Source: Symsagittifera roscoffensis (taxonomy: Eukaryota; Xenacoelomorpha; Acoela; Convolutidae). Taken from it: a DNA stretch of 64,000 nucleotides. The notes under the pieces are model-generated. The model was not told the DNA's origin. It saw nothing but the letters and a program-made list of their open reading frames with translations, and did not search any database. The translations under genes and the position numbers were made by a program. This document shows positions 44,081 through 55,113 of the stretch, in pieces (the stretch's first letter is position 1; the number at the start of each line of letters is the position of its first letter). The stretch lies in the NCBI RefSeq assembly GCF_963678635.1, contig NC_087065.1, forward strand, positions 15,849,853 through 15,913,852, given 5' to 3'.

Positions 44081-46650
44081 TCAGCAAGCAGAGCCGGAAA
44101 ATTTGTGCGAGGTTGTCCGAGACGAAAATTATTGGACGTGAGCGCCTCTTTATCGGTTAAACTGCCAACTCCCTCGACTGAGGTGGAGACAGCGCGACTT
44201 TCGCAACCAAGTTGGAAGGCGCGATTTTCGCGACTGAGATAGAGATGGCTATACTACACGGTAAAAACGAAGACTGCGCAACTTTCCAGACTTATTGGAT
44301 ATGAAGTGAACTTCCAGACCAAGGCGGAGACGGCACAACTTTTAAGACCAAGGCCGGGAAGAATTATGGGATCGAGGCTGAGACATCGTGACTCTCGCGA
44401 CCAAGTCGGAGAAGACGCAACCTTCCAGAATAAGGCGGACACAGCGCGACCAAGAAACAAATCCTCGCGACCTTTGCGGTCGAAATGGAGGCTGCGCAAT
44501 TTTCCCGCCCAAGGTGGGAACGGCGTGACGTTCGCAACCGAGATTGAGCCGGTGAAACTTTTCCGACCAGGGCGGAAACGGCGTGACATTTCGAAAAAAG
44601 GCTCAGATGGCGTGACATTCCATACCAAGGCAGAGACGGCAAAAAACAGAAAGCATTTCTCCGTGAGTGACCGAGGTGGATACGGCGATACTTTCATAAC
44701 CAATTCAGAAACAGCGCAAACTTCCTGGCCAAGGTACAGACAATCGAAACAAGAAATTTTTAACGGTGTTTTAGGACCGAAGTCGAGGCAACAACTTTTC
44801 AGATCCGGGTGGAGACGGCGCAATTTTACAGACAGAGACAGTGTGACCAAGAAAAATTTTCTCGCGACCTTTGCATCCGAGGTGGATACGGGGACTTTTT
44901 TCAAGGACCAGGGTTCGGCGCAACATTTCAGACCAAGGCCGACACGACGCGACTAAATAACATACCTTCGCAACCCTTGCAACCGAGGTGGAACCGTCAA
45001 AATTATGTAAACAAGGTAAGGAGGGACGGTGGAATTTTCGCCAAGGAGACGGAGATTGTGACATTTTCCATGGCAAGGCTAAACGGAGCGACCTTCCATT
45101 TCGATATTAAGGCAAAAAGGCGAGATCCAGAAAACAATTATCGTATATTGAGCGAATCAGAAAACTTTTATTGCTTTTTTCGCAAGCGAGGTGGATGCGA
45201 CCCAACTTTTGAGACCAGGGTGGAAACTGCGCGACCTTTTACACCGAGGCAGACATGGCGTGATCATAAAAAAGTTCCTTGTGACTTTTGTATCAGAGGT
45301 GGACAAGATGCGACTTTCTAGAAGAGGTTGCAAATGGCGGTAACTTCCACACCAAGGCGGAGACGGCGCAAATTTTCAGATCAAGGCCAAAACGTCATGA
45401 CCAAGCAACAATTCCTTGCAAATTTTGTGACCGAGGTAAAGACGGCGCAACTTTCCGGATCAAAGTGGAGACAGTGTGACTTTTGCGAATTAGCCGGAAA
45501 CGGTGCAACTTTCAACAAAAAGGCGATGACGGCGCGACTAAAAAGCAATTACTCCAGATATTTGCAACCAAAGTGGAAACGGTTCAAATTTTTTAACCAG
45601 TGAGGAGACGGCGCAAATATTCAGAGCACCACTGTAAAGATGGCGCAAAAAAAGTTGAATTGTTTTTTTTGCGACCGAGTTATAAATGGGACAAGTTTTG
45701 AGATCATGGCGGAGATGTCGCGACCAAGAAAAGGTTTCCAGTGACCTTTCCGATGGAGGTGGATGTGTAGAGACTTTCCAGACGAGGGTGGAGATGGCGG
45801 GAGCTTCCAGATGAAGGCGGAGACGGCGAGACTTTCCAGATCAAGGAAGAAACGGCGCGACCAAGGAACAACTCCTCGCGACCCTCGCGACCGAGATGGA
45901 GACGGAGCGACTTTCGCAAACAAGGTGCAGACGGACGGTGCAATCGTCGAGACCAAAGTGGAGACTGCGCGTCCCAGATAAATTGTACCGTGTTTTTCGT
46001 GATCGCGGTGGTTACGTCGCAATTTTCGCAAGCAAGGTGGGTACGACTCGATTTTTGCCACCGAGAGGAGATGGCGAGACAATCCTGATCAAGGCAGAGA
46101 CTGCGCGACGTTCCACAAAAAGGCGGAGACGGAGGTTAAGAAACAATTCCTCGCGACCTTTGCGACTGAAGTAGAGACATCGAGATTTTCCAGACCAAGG
46201 CGGATGCGGCGCGACCTTCCAGACAAAGGAGGATACAGTGCAAAATTCCAGAACAAGGCGTAATTAGCTCAACCAGGAAGCAATCTTCCACAAACTTTGC
46301 GACGGAGATGGATACGAACGCAATTTTACCGATTAAATTGTGGACGATTCGACTTCGCGACCGAGATGGAAAAAGCGAGACTTTCCCGATTAAGGCGGAG
46401 ACTGTGCTACTTTCCGACCAAGGCTGAGACCGCGCGATCGAGAAATTTTCATCGCTTTTCTAGCAACCGCTGTCGATATAGGGCGAATTTTCAGACCAAG
46501 GCTGAGACGGCGCGATCCAGAAACCTTTATCGCTTCTCTAGCAACCGAAGTTAATATAGGGCGACTTTTGAGACCAGAGTGGAGACGGCGCGACTTCACA
46601 GACCAATGATGAGAAGGCGCGACTAAGAAGCAGTTCCTCACGATCTTTGC
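44080..46650 (+). repeat. GC-rich degenerate minisatellite, basic period about 29 bp
   Basis: The unit reads about TTCCAGACCAAGGCGGAGAC then GGCGCGACT. At 45776-45865 three consecutive units of 29 bases are clear. Every few units a longer insert with 'accaagaaacaa.tcctcgcgaccttt' and 'gcgaccgaggtgga' appears, suggesting a higher-order structure. About 90 imperfect units fit in the region. Long frames are open on both strands (for example 216 codons at 44306-44956 plus and 216 codons at 44254-44904 minus), because the unit has few stop codons. On the plus strand the frames repeat a KAETAR-like core, on the minus strand an SALVWKV-like core. The array lies in the host intron between exons 2 and 3. 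Confidence 0.88.
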
Positions 46651-46973
46651 GTATATGGTGGAGGCGGTGCGAATTTACTATTGTTCAAGTTAGCAGTATC
46701 AAAACAAGTAGTTAGTTCGAGCAAGTTCATGGTTTTAAAACTTTTATTCCTTTTTTTGGGGGGGGGGTGTTTTATTAGTTTGAAATTGTGACTGTAGAAA
46801 AAATCTTAACGATGAAAATGTTGCTAGAAAATTTGTTTTTTTCCTTAGCTGTATTTCAATTGGCTTACACAAACTTTCTCGTCACTGAAAAAATACTCGA
46901 CACTGATAAAATTCTTGACATTGAGAAAAATCATAACATTGAGAAGACCCATGTGAGGTCGTTTATTTGAGGT

Positions 46974-47392
46974 CAGTAGCGGATTTAAGGGTGGGCGGGG
47001 GCGGACGCTCCCTCCCTCAGGAATTCGACCCCTGCCGACCCAAAGTGTCCCCCCTTTGTACAATTATGAGATATCCATTTTTGGCTAACTGACCTTAAGA
47101 GTTTTTTAAAGGCGCCAATCTACACTAATTTTGCGGGGGGAGCGCGCGCCAAAAAAACGCTATTTTTTTGCTCGAAATTTTTCAAAAAGTTCCTAAAAAC
47201 GCTATTTTTGGCCTGTTTTTCAAAAATTTGCCTGCGGCGAAGAAATTTTGGCTGAAACAGGGTCTCTAGAGTGGTTTGGGAGAGTTCAGAAAATCAATTT
47301 GGTCGACCTAAAAAAAGCTCGACAAAATTTTCAAAATTTTTTTTGAAAATCCTCCCCCCCCCCCCCTCGAGAAGTTCCTTGATCCGCGCCTG
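46974..47392 (+). mobile_element. hAT-type MITE, copy A (419 bp)
   Basis: Begins CAGTAGCGGATTTAAGG and ends with the inverse CTTGATCCGCGCCTG, an imperfect terminal inverted repeat with a CAG...GCGGAT core. It is flanked by 8-bp direct repeats TTTGAGGT and TTTGAGGC (seven of eight match). CAG termini with 8-bp duplications are characteristic of hAT transposons. No transposase is encoded. A long C tract lies close to the right end. Confidence 0.82.
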
Positions 47393-47652
47393 TTTGAGGC
47401 GTAAAAAAAATCGATTCTTCAGTTCCTGTTCCCACTTTGGTTGTGGTCTTTATTTGGACACATAAGACACAAATGAATTTTTATTTAGAAGAACTTAATT
47501 GCGTCAATTGCAAAGAAGCAGTCAATAAATTTAGCGTTCGAAAATCAAATTTTATAAGAGTTCAGAATAATCAATTCGAATTATCTCAAATCACGCCGCT
47601 AAAATGGGTTGAGAATTGTTCAATTATCGGTTTAACAGTTAAACTGACTCAC

Positions 47653-47789
47653 TCATATTTCAAGAGGGATCCGCCAGCTTTGTAGTAGTCATTGATCAAA
47701 CGCACCGTTGCTTTTGCCACTTCACATCCGGTTGCATTGGGCTCCATGGTCAAGTCTACCCCACTAGAAGACGCCGTTATTGTGTGGAT
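47653..47789 (-). CDS. Host vWA gene exon 2, copy A (137 bp)
   Basis: Bounded by 'cgtttgcag' and 'gtgagtcag'. Starts in phase 0 and ends with two bases (GA) completed by exon 3. The 45 codons include SSSGVDLTMEPNATGCEVAKA and a helix with LINDYYKAGG. NAT is a possible glycosylation site and the single Cys suggests an extracellular fold. It has an identical copy at 51238-51374. Confidence 0.85.
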
Positions 47790-48800
47790 CTGCAAACGAA
47801 GACAAGAAACCTCCTAACTTGGCAAGAATCTTAACCTTGTTTTCTAAACCCAGAGTTTATTTGTAAGAACCTTTAGCACTCTTTGCCATGGAGGCGGCGA
47901 TGGGCGTTTAAAATACATGTAAAGATGATAATAGATGATTAGACCTGATCAGCGGGCGGGAGGGTAGCTGCAGATCCACAAGTATTAAAGTAGCCTGTAT
48001 ATATCAAAAGGCTCACTTGGTCTGAAGTAGTAAGATTCAAATGATAAAAAAGTGGTTCAAAAAATGTTTCAAAAGATATGAGTCCGTCTAAAATTTCCAA
48101 AATTTTGAACTCATGTAGAGAGACCTGTAACATTTTTTTAAAAAATGGTGATTTTGATAAAAAGAATAATGGAGAAAGATATGTGAGTTGCTGCCTCGTG
48201 AACAACTTTGTTAAAAAATTTTCAATGAAATAGTTATAAAATTTCGAACTTGAACATTGAGAAATTTATTACAGAAGTTTTGGACGACAAGACGGTTCAA
48301 AAAAAGAAAACCTGTTCAAATGCGGATGTGTCTAAGATCTGGGTAGAGGTCCGCCACATTAAAAAACGACTTTGAAAGCTGCAATGAATAATGTTAATCG
48401 ACCAAGTCAAAAAATAAACACGGCTGTTCACACGTTATTTTTTTATAGACGGTTTGGTCTAGACTTGGCAATTCTTGTTGCGTTGGTCGGGACGGTGTTT
48501 GAGCCTCGTCTGTCGCAAAGAGTTTTGTTCTGTCACTCCGACCGCTACTGTTTTTCTGGGTTGCGGCAAAGAATTTCAGACAGTTTTTTGGCTATTTATC
48601 AGGGCTGTGTAATGTTGCCTCACCATCAAGCAACGACCACGGGTAATGTTGGGCTTCGAACGTTCCGCCATTTTTACTGAGAAAGGCGCCACCATTCCCC
48701 TCTAGTTGCGCTATTTTGTTACTGCAATAGCTTCTTAGTCGCGGTATTTGACCCGGGTAAAAAGCCAACCATCAAATATGTGAAGTTGCTAAGTACTCAC
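47790..48800. other. Intron between exons 2 and 1 (copy A), no gene seen
   Basis: About 1 kb. Open frames at 47939-48205 (minus) and 48372-48680 (plus, 102 codons) show no family motif and are repeated exactly in copy B. Confidence 0.4.
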
Positions 48801-48886
48801 CAAAGCTGCAAATATCCACACTTTGTTGAATATTTTTGCTGGATTTTGCCGTTTTAAAATGTCCATGGCTCGGAAAACGTCCATAG
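48801..48886 (-). CDS. Host vWA gene exon 1 as seen, copy A (86 bp)
   Basis: Bounded by 'ctttaacag' and 'gtgagtact'. The first two bases complete a codon from an unseen upstream exon (phase 1), followed by 28 codons with MDVFRAMDILKRQNPAKIF and a hydrophobic end. It ends in phase 0, matching exon 2. It is not the true first exon, since it needs a preceding base and has no leader. No upstream exon was found to the right of 53.7 kb. Confidence 0.82.
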
Positions 48887-49909
48887 CTGTTAAAGCAGAA
48901 CAAAAGTAGGAAATTTTCAGAGGTTTAGAATAACGTTGATAAAAATACTTTTGTGCTTTTGTTGTTTTTAGACTTAAGTGACTTTAATCTCAAAATTTTG
49001 GCATCAATTTCATGTAAAACGCACTCGCCAAAGAATAAGATTTGATTGTTCTATGTTTTAACCACTTCTAATTTTTTTTCATCGTCTTGAGACTGTTTAA
49101 GTGACATTTTCAAAATAAAATCAGCAAAGATCAGAAAAAAAGAAACAAATTCTTGTAAAAAATAGAATGATGATGATGTGCGCTCGTAACGTTTTTATAA
49201 CTCTTTTTTATTTACAATAATTTTATTCCTAGTAAAGTCTAGTTACAGCTTGAAGCGGTTTATTTTTATCTTACTTTGTTCGTATTAGATTGTCATAAGA
49301 CTTAATAAAGTCCGGAAAAGTTTATTGGCTATCCGGTGAAAAAGCCCGGTGAAAAAGCAGGTTTCAGAAAGATGCTTATTTGTTAGCTAGGGTTTTTTGC
49401 CTTCAGGCAATTTTGCTTATTTCTGTAAAAAAAAGTCAAAACATTTTAGCGTCATTTAGTAAAGTTAAATTGTCAAAAAAGGCACCAAAAAAGAAGCGAA
49501 AGTATTGAAGCCTTTGGTTGGAAGGGCCGACGATTGTCAGTTTACGACTCAAGCTTCTTTCCGACATACTGAGATTAGGTTTGAACAGGTTTGAATAATA
49601 GGGCAAAGGGTGATATATTACAGTGGGTGGTAATTTTAACTTAAATAGCTGGATCATTTTTTGCTATACTTCGCACAGTATATACAATTTATTTTAAAAG
49701 CCAATTTTTTTATGCAAGAGTGTAAAATTTGAGTTTTTCAATAGCACTTTATCTCGCAGAGTAATGTATTTGCAAAAACAATCTTAGCCGCATGTACAAT
49801 TGATTGAAAATGAAATGATTATATTATTCATTACAGTTCTCAAATTAAATACATGCACTGTAGTTAAAATTACCACCTATTGTAACATCCCGCATCCAAG
49901 TTTAGTAGT
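48887..49909. other. Upstream intron in copy A, no gene seen
   Basis: Nothing recognised. The minus-strand frame of 73 codons at 49436-49657 differs from its copy B counterpart by one residue. Confidence 0.4.
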
Positions 49910-50110
49910 AAATAATCGATTATAACAGATTATTATGATGATTTTTTGGCAATTATAATCGTTTATAATTACCAAAATTAGGCCTTTAAGGGATTTATAA
50001 TTGATTATAATCGTGATATTTTCCAAGAGATTATAATCTCTTATAATCGATTATAATTGATTATATTTCTTACTAGAAACCCTTAAAATCAATTATAATT
50101 TTTTATTTTG
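49910..50110. repeat. Cluster of palindromic TTATAATCGATTATAA motifs, copy A
   Basis: Contains the perfect palindrome TTATAATCGATTATAA and about ten close variants (GATTATAATC, AATTATAATC). Duplicated at 53495-53695. Confidence 0.8.
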
Positions 50111-50549
50111 CCGAAATTTTCCATTATTCGAATTATATCTTATTCGAGACCAGAGTGGAGACGGCGCGACTTCACAGACCAATGATGAGAAGGCGCGACT
50201 AAGAAGCAGTTCCTCACGATCTTTGCGTATATGGTGGAGGCGGTGCGAATTTACTATTGTTCAAGTTAGCAGTATCAAAACAAGTAGTTAGTTCGAGCAA
50301 GTTCATGGTTTTAAAACTTTTATTCCTTTTTTTTGGGGGGGGGTGTTTTATTAGTTTGAAATTGTGACTGTAGAAAAAATCTTAACGATGAAAATGTTGC
50401 TAGAAAATTTGTTTTTTTCCTTAGCTGTATTTCAATTGGCTTACACAAACTTTCTCGTCACTGAAAAAATACTCGACACTGATAAAATTCTTGACATTGA
50501 GAAAAATCATAACATTGAGAAGACCCATGTGAGGTCGTTTATTTGAGGT

Positions 50550-50977
50550 CAGTAGCGGATTTAAGGGTGGGCGGGGGCGGACGCTCCCTCCCTCAGGAAT
50601 TCGACCCCTGCCGACCCAAAGTGTCCCCCCTTTGTACAATTATGAGATATCCATTTTTGGCTAACTGACCTTAAGAGTTTTTTAAAGGCGCCAATCTACA
50701 CTAATTTTGCGGGGGGAGCGCGCGCCAAAAAAACGCTATTTTTTTGCTCGAAATTTTTCAAAAAGTTCCTAAAAACGCTATTTTTGGCCTGTTTTTCAAA
50801 AATTTGCCTGCGGCGAAGAAATTTTGGCTGAAACAGGGTCTCTAGAGTGGTTTGGGAGAGTTCAGAAAATCAATTTGGTCGACCTAAAAAAAGCTCGACA
50901 AAATTTTCAAAATTTTTTTTGAAAATCCTCCCCCCCCCCCCCCCCCCCCCCTCGAGAAGTTCCTTGATCCGCGCCTG
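50550..50977 (+). mobile_element. hAT-type MITE, copy B
   Basis: Duplicate of 46974-47392 with a longer C tract. It was carried along by the tandem duplication rather than inserted anew, because both target duplications and flanks are the same. Confidence 0.82.
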
Positions 50978-51237
50978 TTTGAGGCGTAAAAAAAATCGAT
51001 TCTTCAGTTCCTGTTCCCACTTTGGTTGTGGTCTTTATTTGGACACATAAGACACAAATGAATTTTTATTTAGAAGAACTTAATTGCGTCAATTGCAAAG
51101 AAGCAGTCAATAAATTTAGCGTTCGAAAATCAAATTTTATAAGAGTTCAGAATAATCAATTCGAATTATCTCAAATCACGCCGCTAAAATGGGTTGAGAA
51201 TTGTTCAATTATCGGTTTAACAGTTAAACTGACTCAC

Positions 51238-51374
51238 TCATATTTCAAGAGGGATCCGCCAGCTTTGTAGTAGTCATTGATCAAACGCACCGTTGCTTTT
51301 GCCACTTCACATCCGGTTGCATTGGGCTCCATGGTCAAGTCTACCCCACTAGAAGACGCCGTTATTGTGTGGAT
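51238..51374 (-). CDS. Host vWA gene exon 2, copy B
   Basis: Sequence identical to 47653-47789 with the same splice sites. Its donor phase (two bases left over) does not fit the acceptor of exon 1 copy A (needs one base), so including both pairs in one mRNA would shift the frame. One pair is probably skipped, or the duplication is not in the real genome. Confidence 0.75.
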
Positions 51375-52385
51375 CTGCAAACGAAGACAAGAAACCTCCT
51401 AACTTGGCAAGAATCTTAACCTTGTTTTCTAAACCCAGAGTTTATTTGTAAGAACCTTTAGCACTCTTTGCCATGGAGGCGGCGATGGGCGTTTAAAATA
51501 CATGTAAAGATGATAATAGATGATTAGACCTGATCAGCGGGCGGGAGGGTAGCTGCAGATCCACAAGTATTAAAGTAGCCTGTATATATCAAAAGGCTCA
51601 CTTGGTCTGAAGTAGTAAGATTCAAATGATAAAAAAGTGGTTCAAAAAATGTTTCAAAAGATATGAGTCCGTCTAAAATTTCCAAAATTTTGAACTCATG
51701 TAGAGAGACCTGTAACATTTTTTTAAAAAATGGTGATTTTGATAAAAAGAATAATGGAGAAAGATATGTGAGTTGCTGCCTCGTGAACAACTTTGTTAAA
51801 AAATTTTCAATGAAATAGTTATAAAATTTCGAACTTGAACATTGAGAAATTTATTACAGAAGTTTTGGACGACAAGACGGTTCAAAAAAAGAAAACCTGT
51901 TCAAATGCGGATGTGTCTAAGATCTGGGTAGAGGTCCGCCACATTAAAAAACGACTTTGAAAGCTGCAATGAATAATGTTAATCGACCAAGTCAAAAAAT
52001 AAACACGGCTGTTCACACGTTATTTTTTTATAGACGGTTTGGTCTAGACTTGGCAATTCTTGTTGCGTTGGTCGGGACGGTGTTTGAGCCTCGTCTGTCG
52101 CAAAGAGTTTTGTTCTGTCACTCCGACCGCTACTGTTTTTCTGGGTTGCGGCAAAGAATTTCAGACAGTTTTTTGGCTATTTATCAGGGCTGTGTAATGT
52201 TGCCTCACCATCAAGCAACGACCACGGGTAATGTTGGGCTTCGAACGTTCCGCCATTTTTACTGAGAAAGGCGCCACCATTCCCCTCTAGTTGCGCTATT
52301 TTGTTACTGCAATAGCTTCTTAGTCGCGGTATTTGACCCGGGTAAAAAGCCAACCATCAAATATGTGAAGTTGCTAAGTACTCAC

Positions 52386-52471
52386 CAAAGCTGCAAATAT
52401 CCACACTTTGTTGAATATTTTTGCTGGATTTTGCCGTTTTAAAATGTCCATGGCTCGGAAAACGTCCATAG
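52386..52471 (-). CDS. Host vWA gene exon 1 as seen, copy B
   Basis: Identical to 48801-48886 with the same splice sites. It is the most 5' coding piece of the gene found in this window. Confidence 0.75.
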
Positions 52472-53494
52472 CTGTTAAAGCAGAACAAAAGTAGGAAATT
52501 TTCAGAGGTTTAGAATAACGTTGATAAAAATACTTTTGTGCTTTTGTTGTTTTTAGACTTAAGTGACTTTAATCTCAAAATTTTGGCATCAATTTCATGT
52601 AAAACGCACTCGCCAAAGAATAAGATTTGATTGTTCTATGTTTTAACCACTTCTAATTTTTTTTCATCGTCTTGAGACTGTTTAAGTGACATTTTCAAAA
52701 TAAAATCAGCAAAGATCAGAAAAAAAGAAACAAATTCTTGTAAAAAATAGAATGATGATGATGTGCGCTCGTAACGTTTTTATAACTCTTTTTTATTTAC
52801 AATAATTTTATTCCTAGTAAAGTCTAGTTACAGCTTGAAGCGGTTTATTTTTATCTTACTTTGTTCGTATTAGATTGTCATAAGACTTAATAAAGTCCGG
52901 AAAAGTTTATTGGCTATCCGGTGAAAAAGCCCGGTGAAAAAGCAGGTTTCAGAAAGATGCTTATTTGTTAGCTAGGGTTTTTTGCCTTCAGGCAATTTTG
53001 CTTATTTCTGTAAAAAAAAGTCAAAACATTTTAGCGTCATTTAGTAAAGTTAAACTGTCAAAAAAGGCACCAAAAAAGAAGCGAAAGTATTGAAGCCTTT
53101 GGTTGGAAGGGCCGACGATTGTCAGTTTACGACTCAAGCTTCTTTCCGACATACTGAGATTAGGTTTGAACAGGTTTGAATAATAGGGCAAAGGGTGATA
53201 TATTACAGTGGGTGGTAATTTTAACTTAAATAGCTGGATCATTTTTTGCTATACTTCGCACAGTATATACAATTTATTTTAAAAGCCAATTTTTTTATGC
53301 AAGAGTGTAAAATTTGAGTTTTTCAATAGCACTTTATCTCGCAGAGTAATGTATTTGCAAAAACAATCTTAGCCGCATGTACAATTGATTGAAAATGAAA
53401 TGATTATATTATTCATTACAGTTCTCAAATTAAATACATGCACTGTAGTTAAAATTACCACCTATTGTAACATCCCGCATCCAAGTTTAGTAGT

Positions 53495-53700
53495 AAATAA
53501 TCGATTATAACAGATTATTATGATGATTTTTTGGCAATTATAATCGTTTATAATTACCAAAATTAGGCCTTTAAGGGATTTATAATTGATTATAATCGTG
53601 ATATTTTCCAAGAGATTATAATCTCTTATAATCGATTATAATTGATTATATTTCTTACTAGAAACCCTTAAAATCAATTATAATTTTTTATTTTGCCGAA
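53495..53700. repeat. Cluster of palindromic TTATAATCGATTATAA motifs, copy B
   Basis: Duplicate of 49910-50110. Confidence 0.8.
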
Positions 53701-53728
53701 ATTTTCCATTATTCGAATTATATCTTAT

Positions 53729-55004
53729 CGGAAATTATTTTTGTGTCAAAGTGTGAGAGGTCTTTTGAACACTTTGGTTCATCTGAACACAAAGTCTTAC
53801 CACGAAACAAAAGTTTCATAGAGATCATTTCATATGAGTGGAAAGGTTCTCGCGGTAGATGAAAAACAAGTTTTCCGAATCAATCATGAAATTAAAGTAA
53901 TTTGCTGATGTTTTGGTGTTTAAAAAAGCTTAAAATCTGCATCACAAAACAACTCTAATGGGGAAGAAATGAAAAAAAAACTTATAAAATTGAATTAAAT
54001 GGAAAACTTTAAAAATATTTTCTCGTTTTTCATAGGCACCAACGTCCACAAAAAAAACATAAAATATAAGCAACTTCGAAGACAAAATTGGACAAACAAA
54101 AGGGATTATAATCAATTATAATCGATTATAATGGATTTTTGTGCAAAACTAATGAAATAGAAATTTGAATAAAAATAATGGATTATAATCAATTCTAATC
54201 GATTACAATTGCATCGAAAAATAGACGAATAAAAAATTGATTAAAATCGATTATAATGGATTATAATTAATTATAATTTGATTTTAAAAAGAGAGAATAT
54301 AATCGATTATTAATTGATTAAAATTGATTATTTCTCAATTTTAGTCAGACTGGTACTAAAATCGTAATATAACCGATTATTAACGCTTGAAACTGTAAGC
54401 GGGATATTACCGGGCAAAGTCAGTTTAACAAGGTCGTGACATGGGCTTAGCATGATCAGTACGCGGTTACATGGCTAGTGCCTCATTTTGAAATCGGATT
54501 CGGATTATAAAATTACAGCTCGAGTGGAGCAAAACTTCAAAACATATAACAAACAATTCGGTTTCAAAATTATATGGGTCGGTAAGGCTACCAACATTCC
54601 TGCTCGCCTAGAACAATATCAGTGATGTTGGTATTAAATTACGAAGCTTCAAAACAGTGTATAAATATCCAACGTATTATGTTTTGACCGACAATGAAAG
54701 TTCTAGTTTTTACAAATTATTTGGAAACTTTGCTGCGCTTTCTCTATCAATCCTTAATCAGTTTTGAAATATATTTTTCTAAACTGATTTTCTTGCACTT
54801 TAACACAACCCTTTCTTCAATTTTTTTTTCAAAATTTCAACAACCCCCTCCTACTCCTAACCTACTCGCACACTTATCCCACCTACCTCCCCTCCCGCTA
54901 TATTAAACGTGGGAAGGGATGTGTGGGGGATGCTGGGTTACTTACGGGGTAAAACTCAGTAATTGTGGGGTAAGAGTCAATTTTCTAGAAAAATAAAATC
55001 AAAT
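53729..55004. other. Upstream region, no gene seen; further TTATAATC cluster
   Basis: Holds another dense cluster of ATTATAATCGATTATAAT variants at about 54095-54385, and a C-rich stretch near 54840-54900. No exon of the host gene could be found. Confidence 0.4.
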
Positions 55005-55113
55005 AGAGAAAAATATTATGTTCCATTCTAATTGTTTATTATTAATTCAAAAAGAGAATAATCTCTTTTTGAATTAACAATAAACGATTAGAATGGAACA
55101 GAATTTTTTCTCT
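55005..55113. repeat. Long near-perfect hairpin (arms about 52 bp, 4-base loop)
   Basis: The left arm 55005-55057 and right arm 55062-55113 are reverse complements apart from a few bases, with the loop ATAA. Blocks TTCCATTCTAAT, TTAATTCAAAAAGAGA and their complements define it. Such a hairpin could be a tiny foldback MITE, or form a cruciform or a precursor-like RNA hairpin. Confidence 0.9.

Larger units (their letters stand above)
46570..50143 (+). repeat. Tandem duplication, copy A (3.57 kb)
   Basis: Nearly identical to 50146-53728. The shift is 3576 bases up to a C tract near 47352 and 3585 after it, because copy B has nine more C. A T-to-C difference at 49468 versus 53053 was noted, and the T/G run near 46755 differs by one base. 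Copy A starts inside the last minisatellite units ('gagaccagagtggagacgg') and ends 'aattatatcttat'. It contains host exons 1 and 2, a complete hAT-type MITE and a TTATAATC cluster. Confidence 0.97.
50146..53728 (+). repeat. Tandem duplication, copy B (3.58 kb)
   Basis: Second copy of 46570-50143, joined to it by two extra bases. It shares all minor features of copy A, including exons, MITE and palindrome cluster. The longer C tract near 50931-50950 accounts for the nine-base length difference. Confidence 0.97.

Noticed and set aside
44254-46174. Several ORFs of 90-216 codons on both strands taken as genes
   Set aside because: All overlap the same minisatellite, mirror each other on opposite strands and have no domain, so they are by-products of the repeat.
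48372-48680. 102-codon plus-strand ORF present twice (also 51957-52265)
   Set aside because: Its exact recurrence is due to the tandem duplication. There is no domain, splice support or homolog known to me.
54694-54906. 70-codon plus-strand ORF with a proline-rich end
   Set aside because: The proline run comes from a C-rich low-complexity tract; there is no other evidence of coding.
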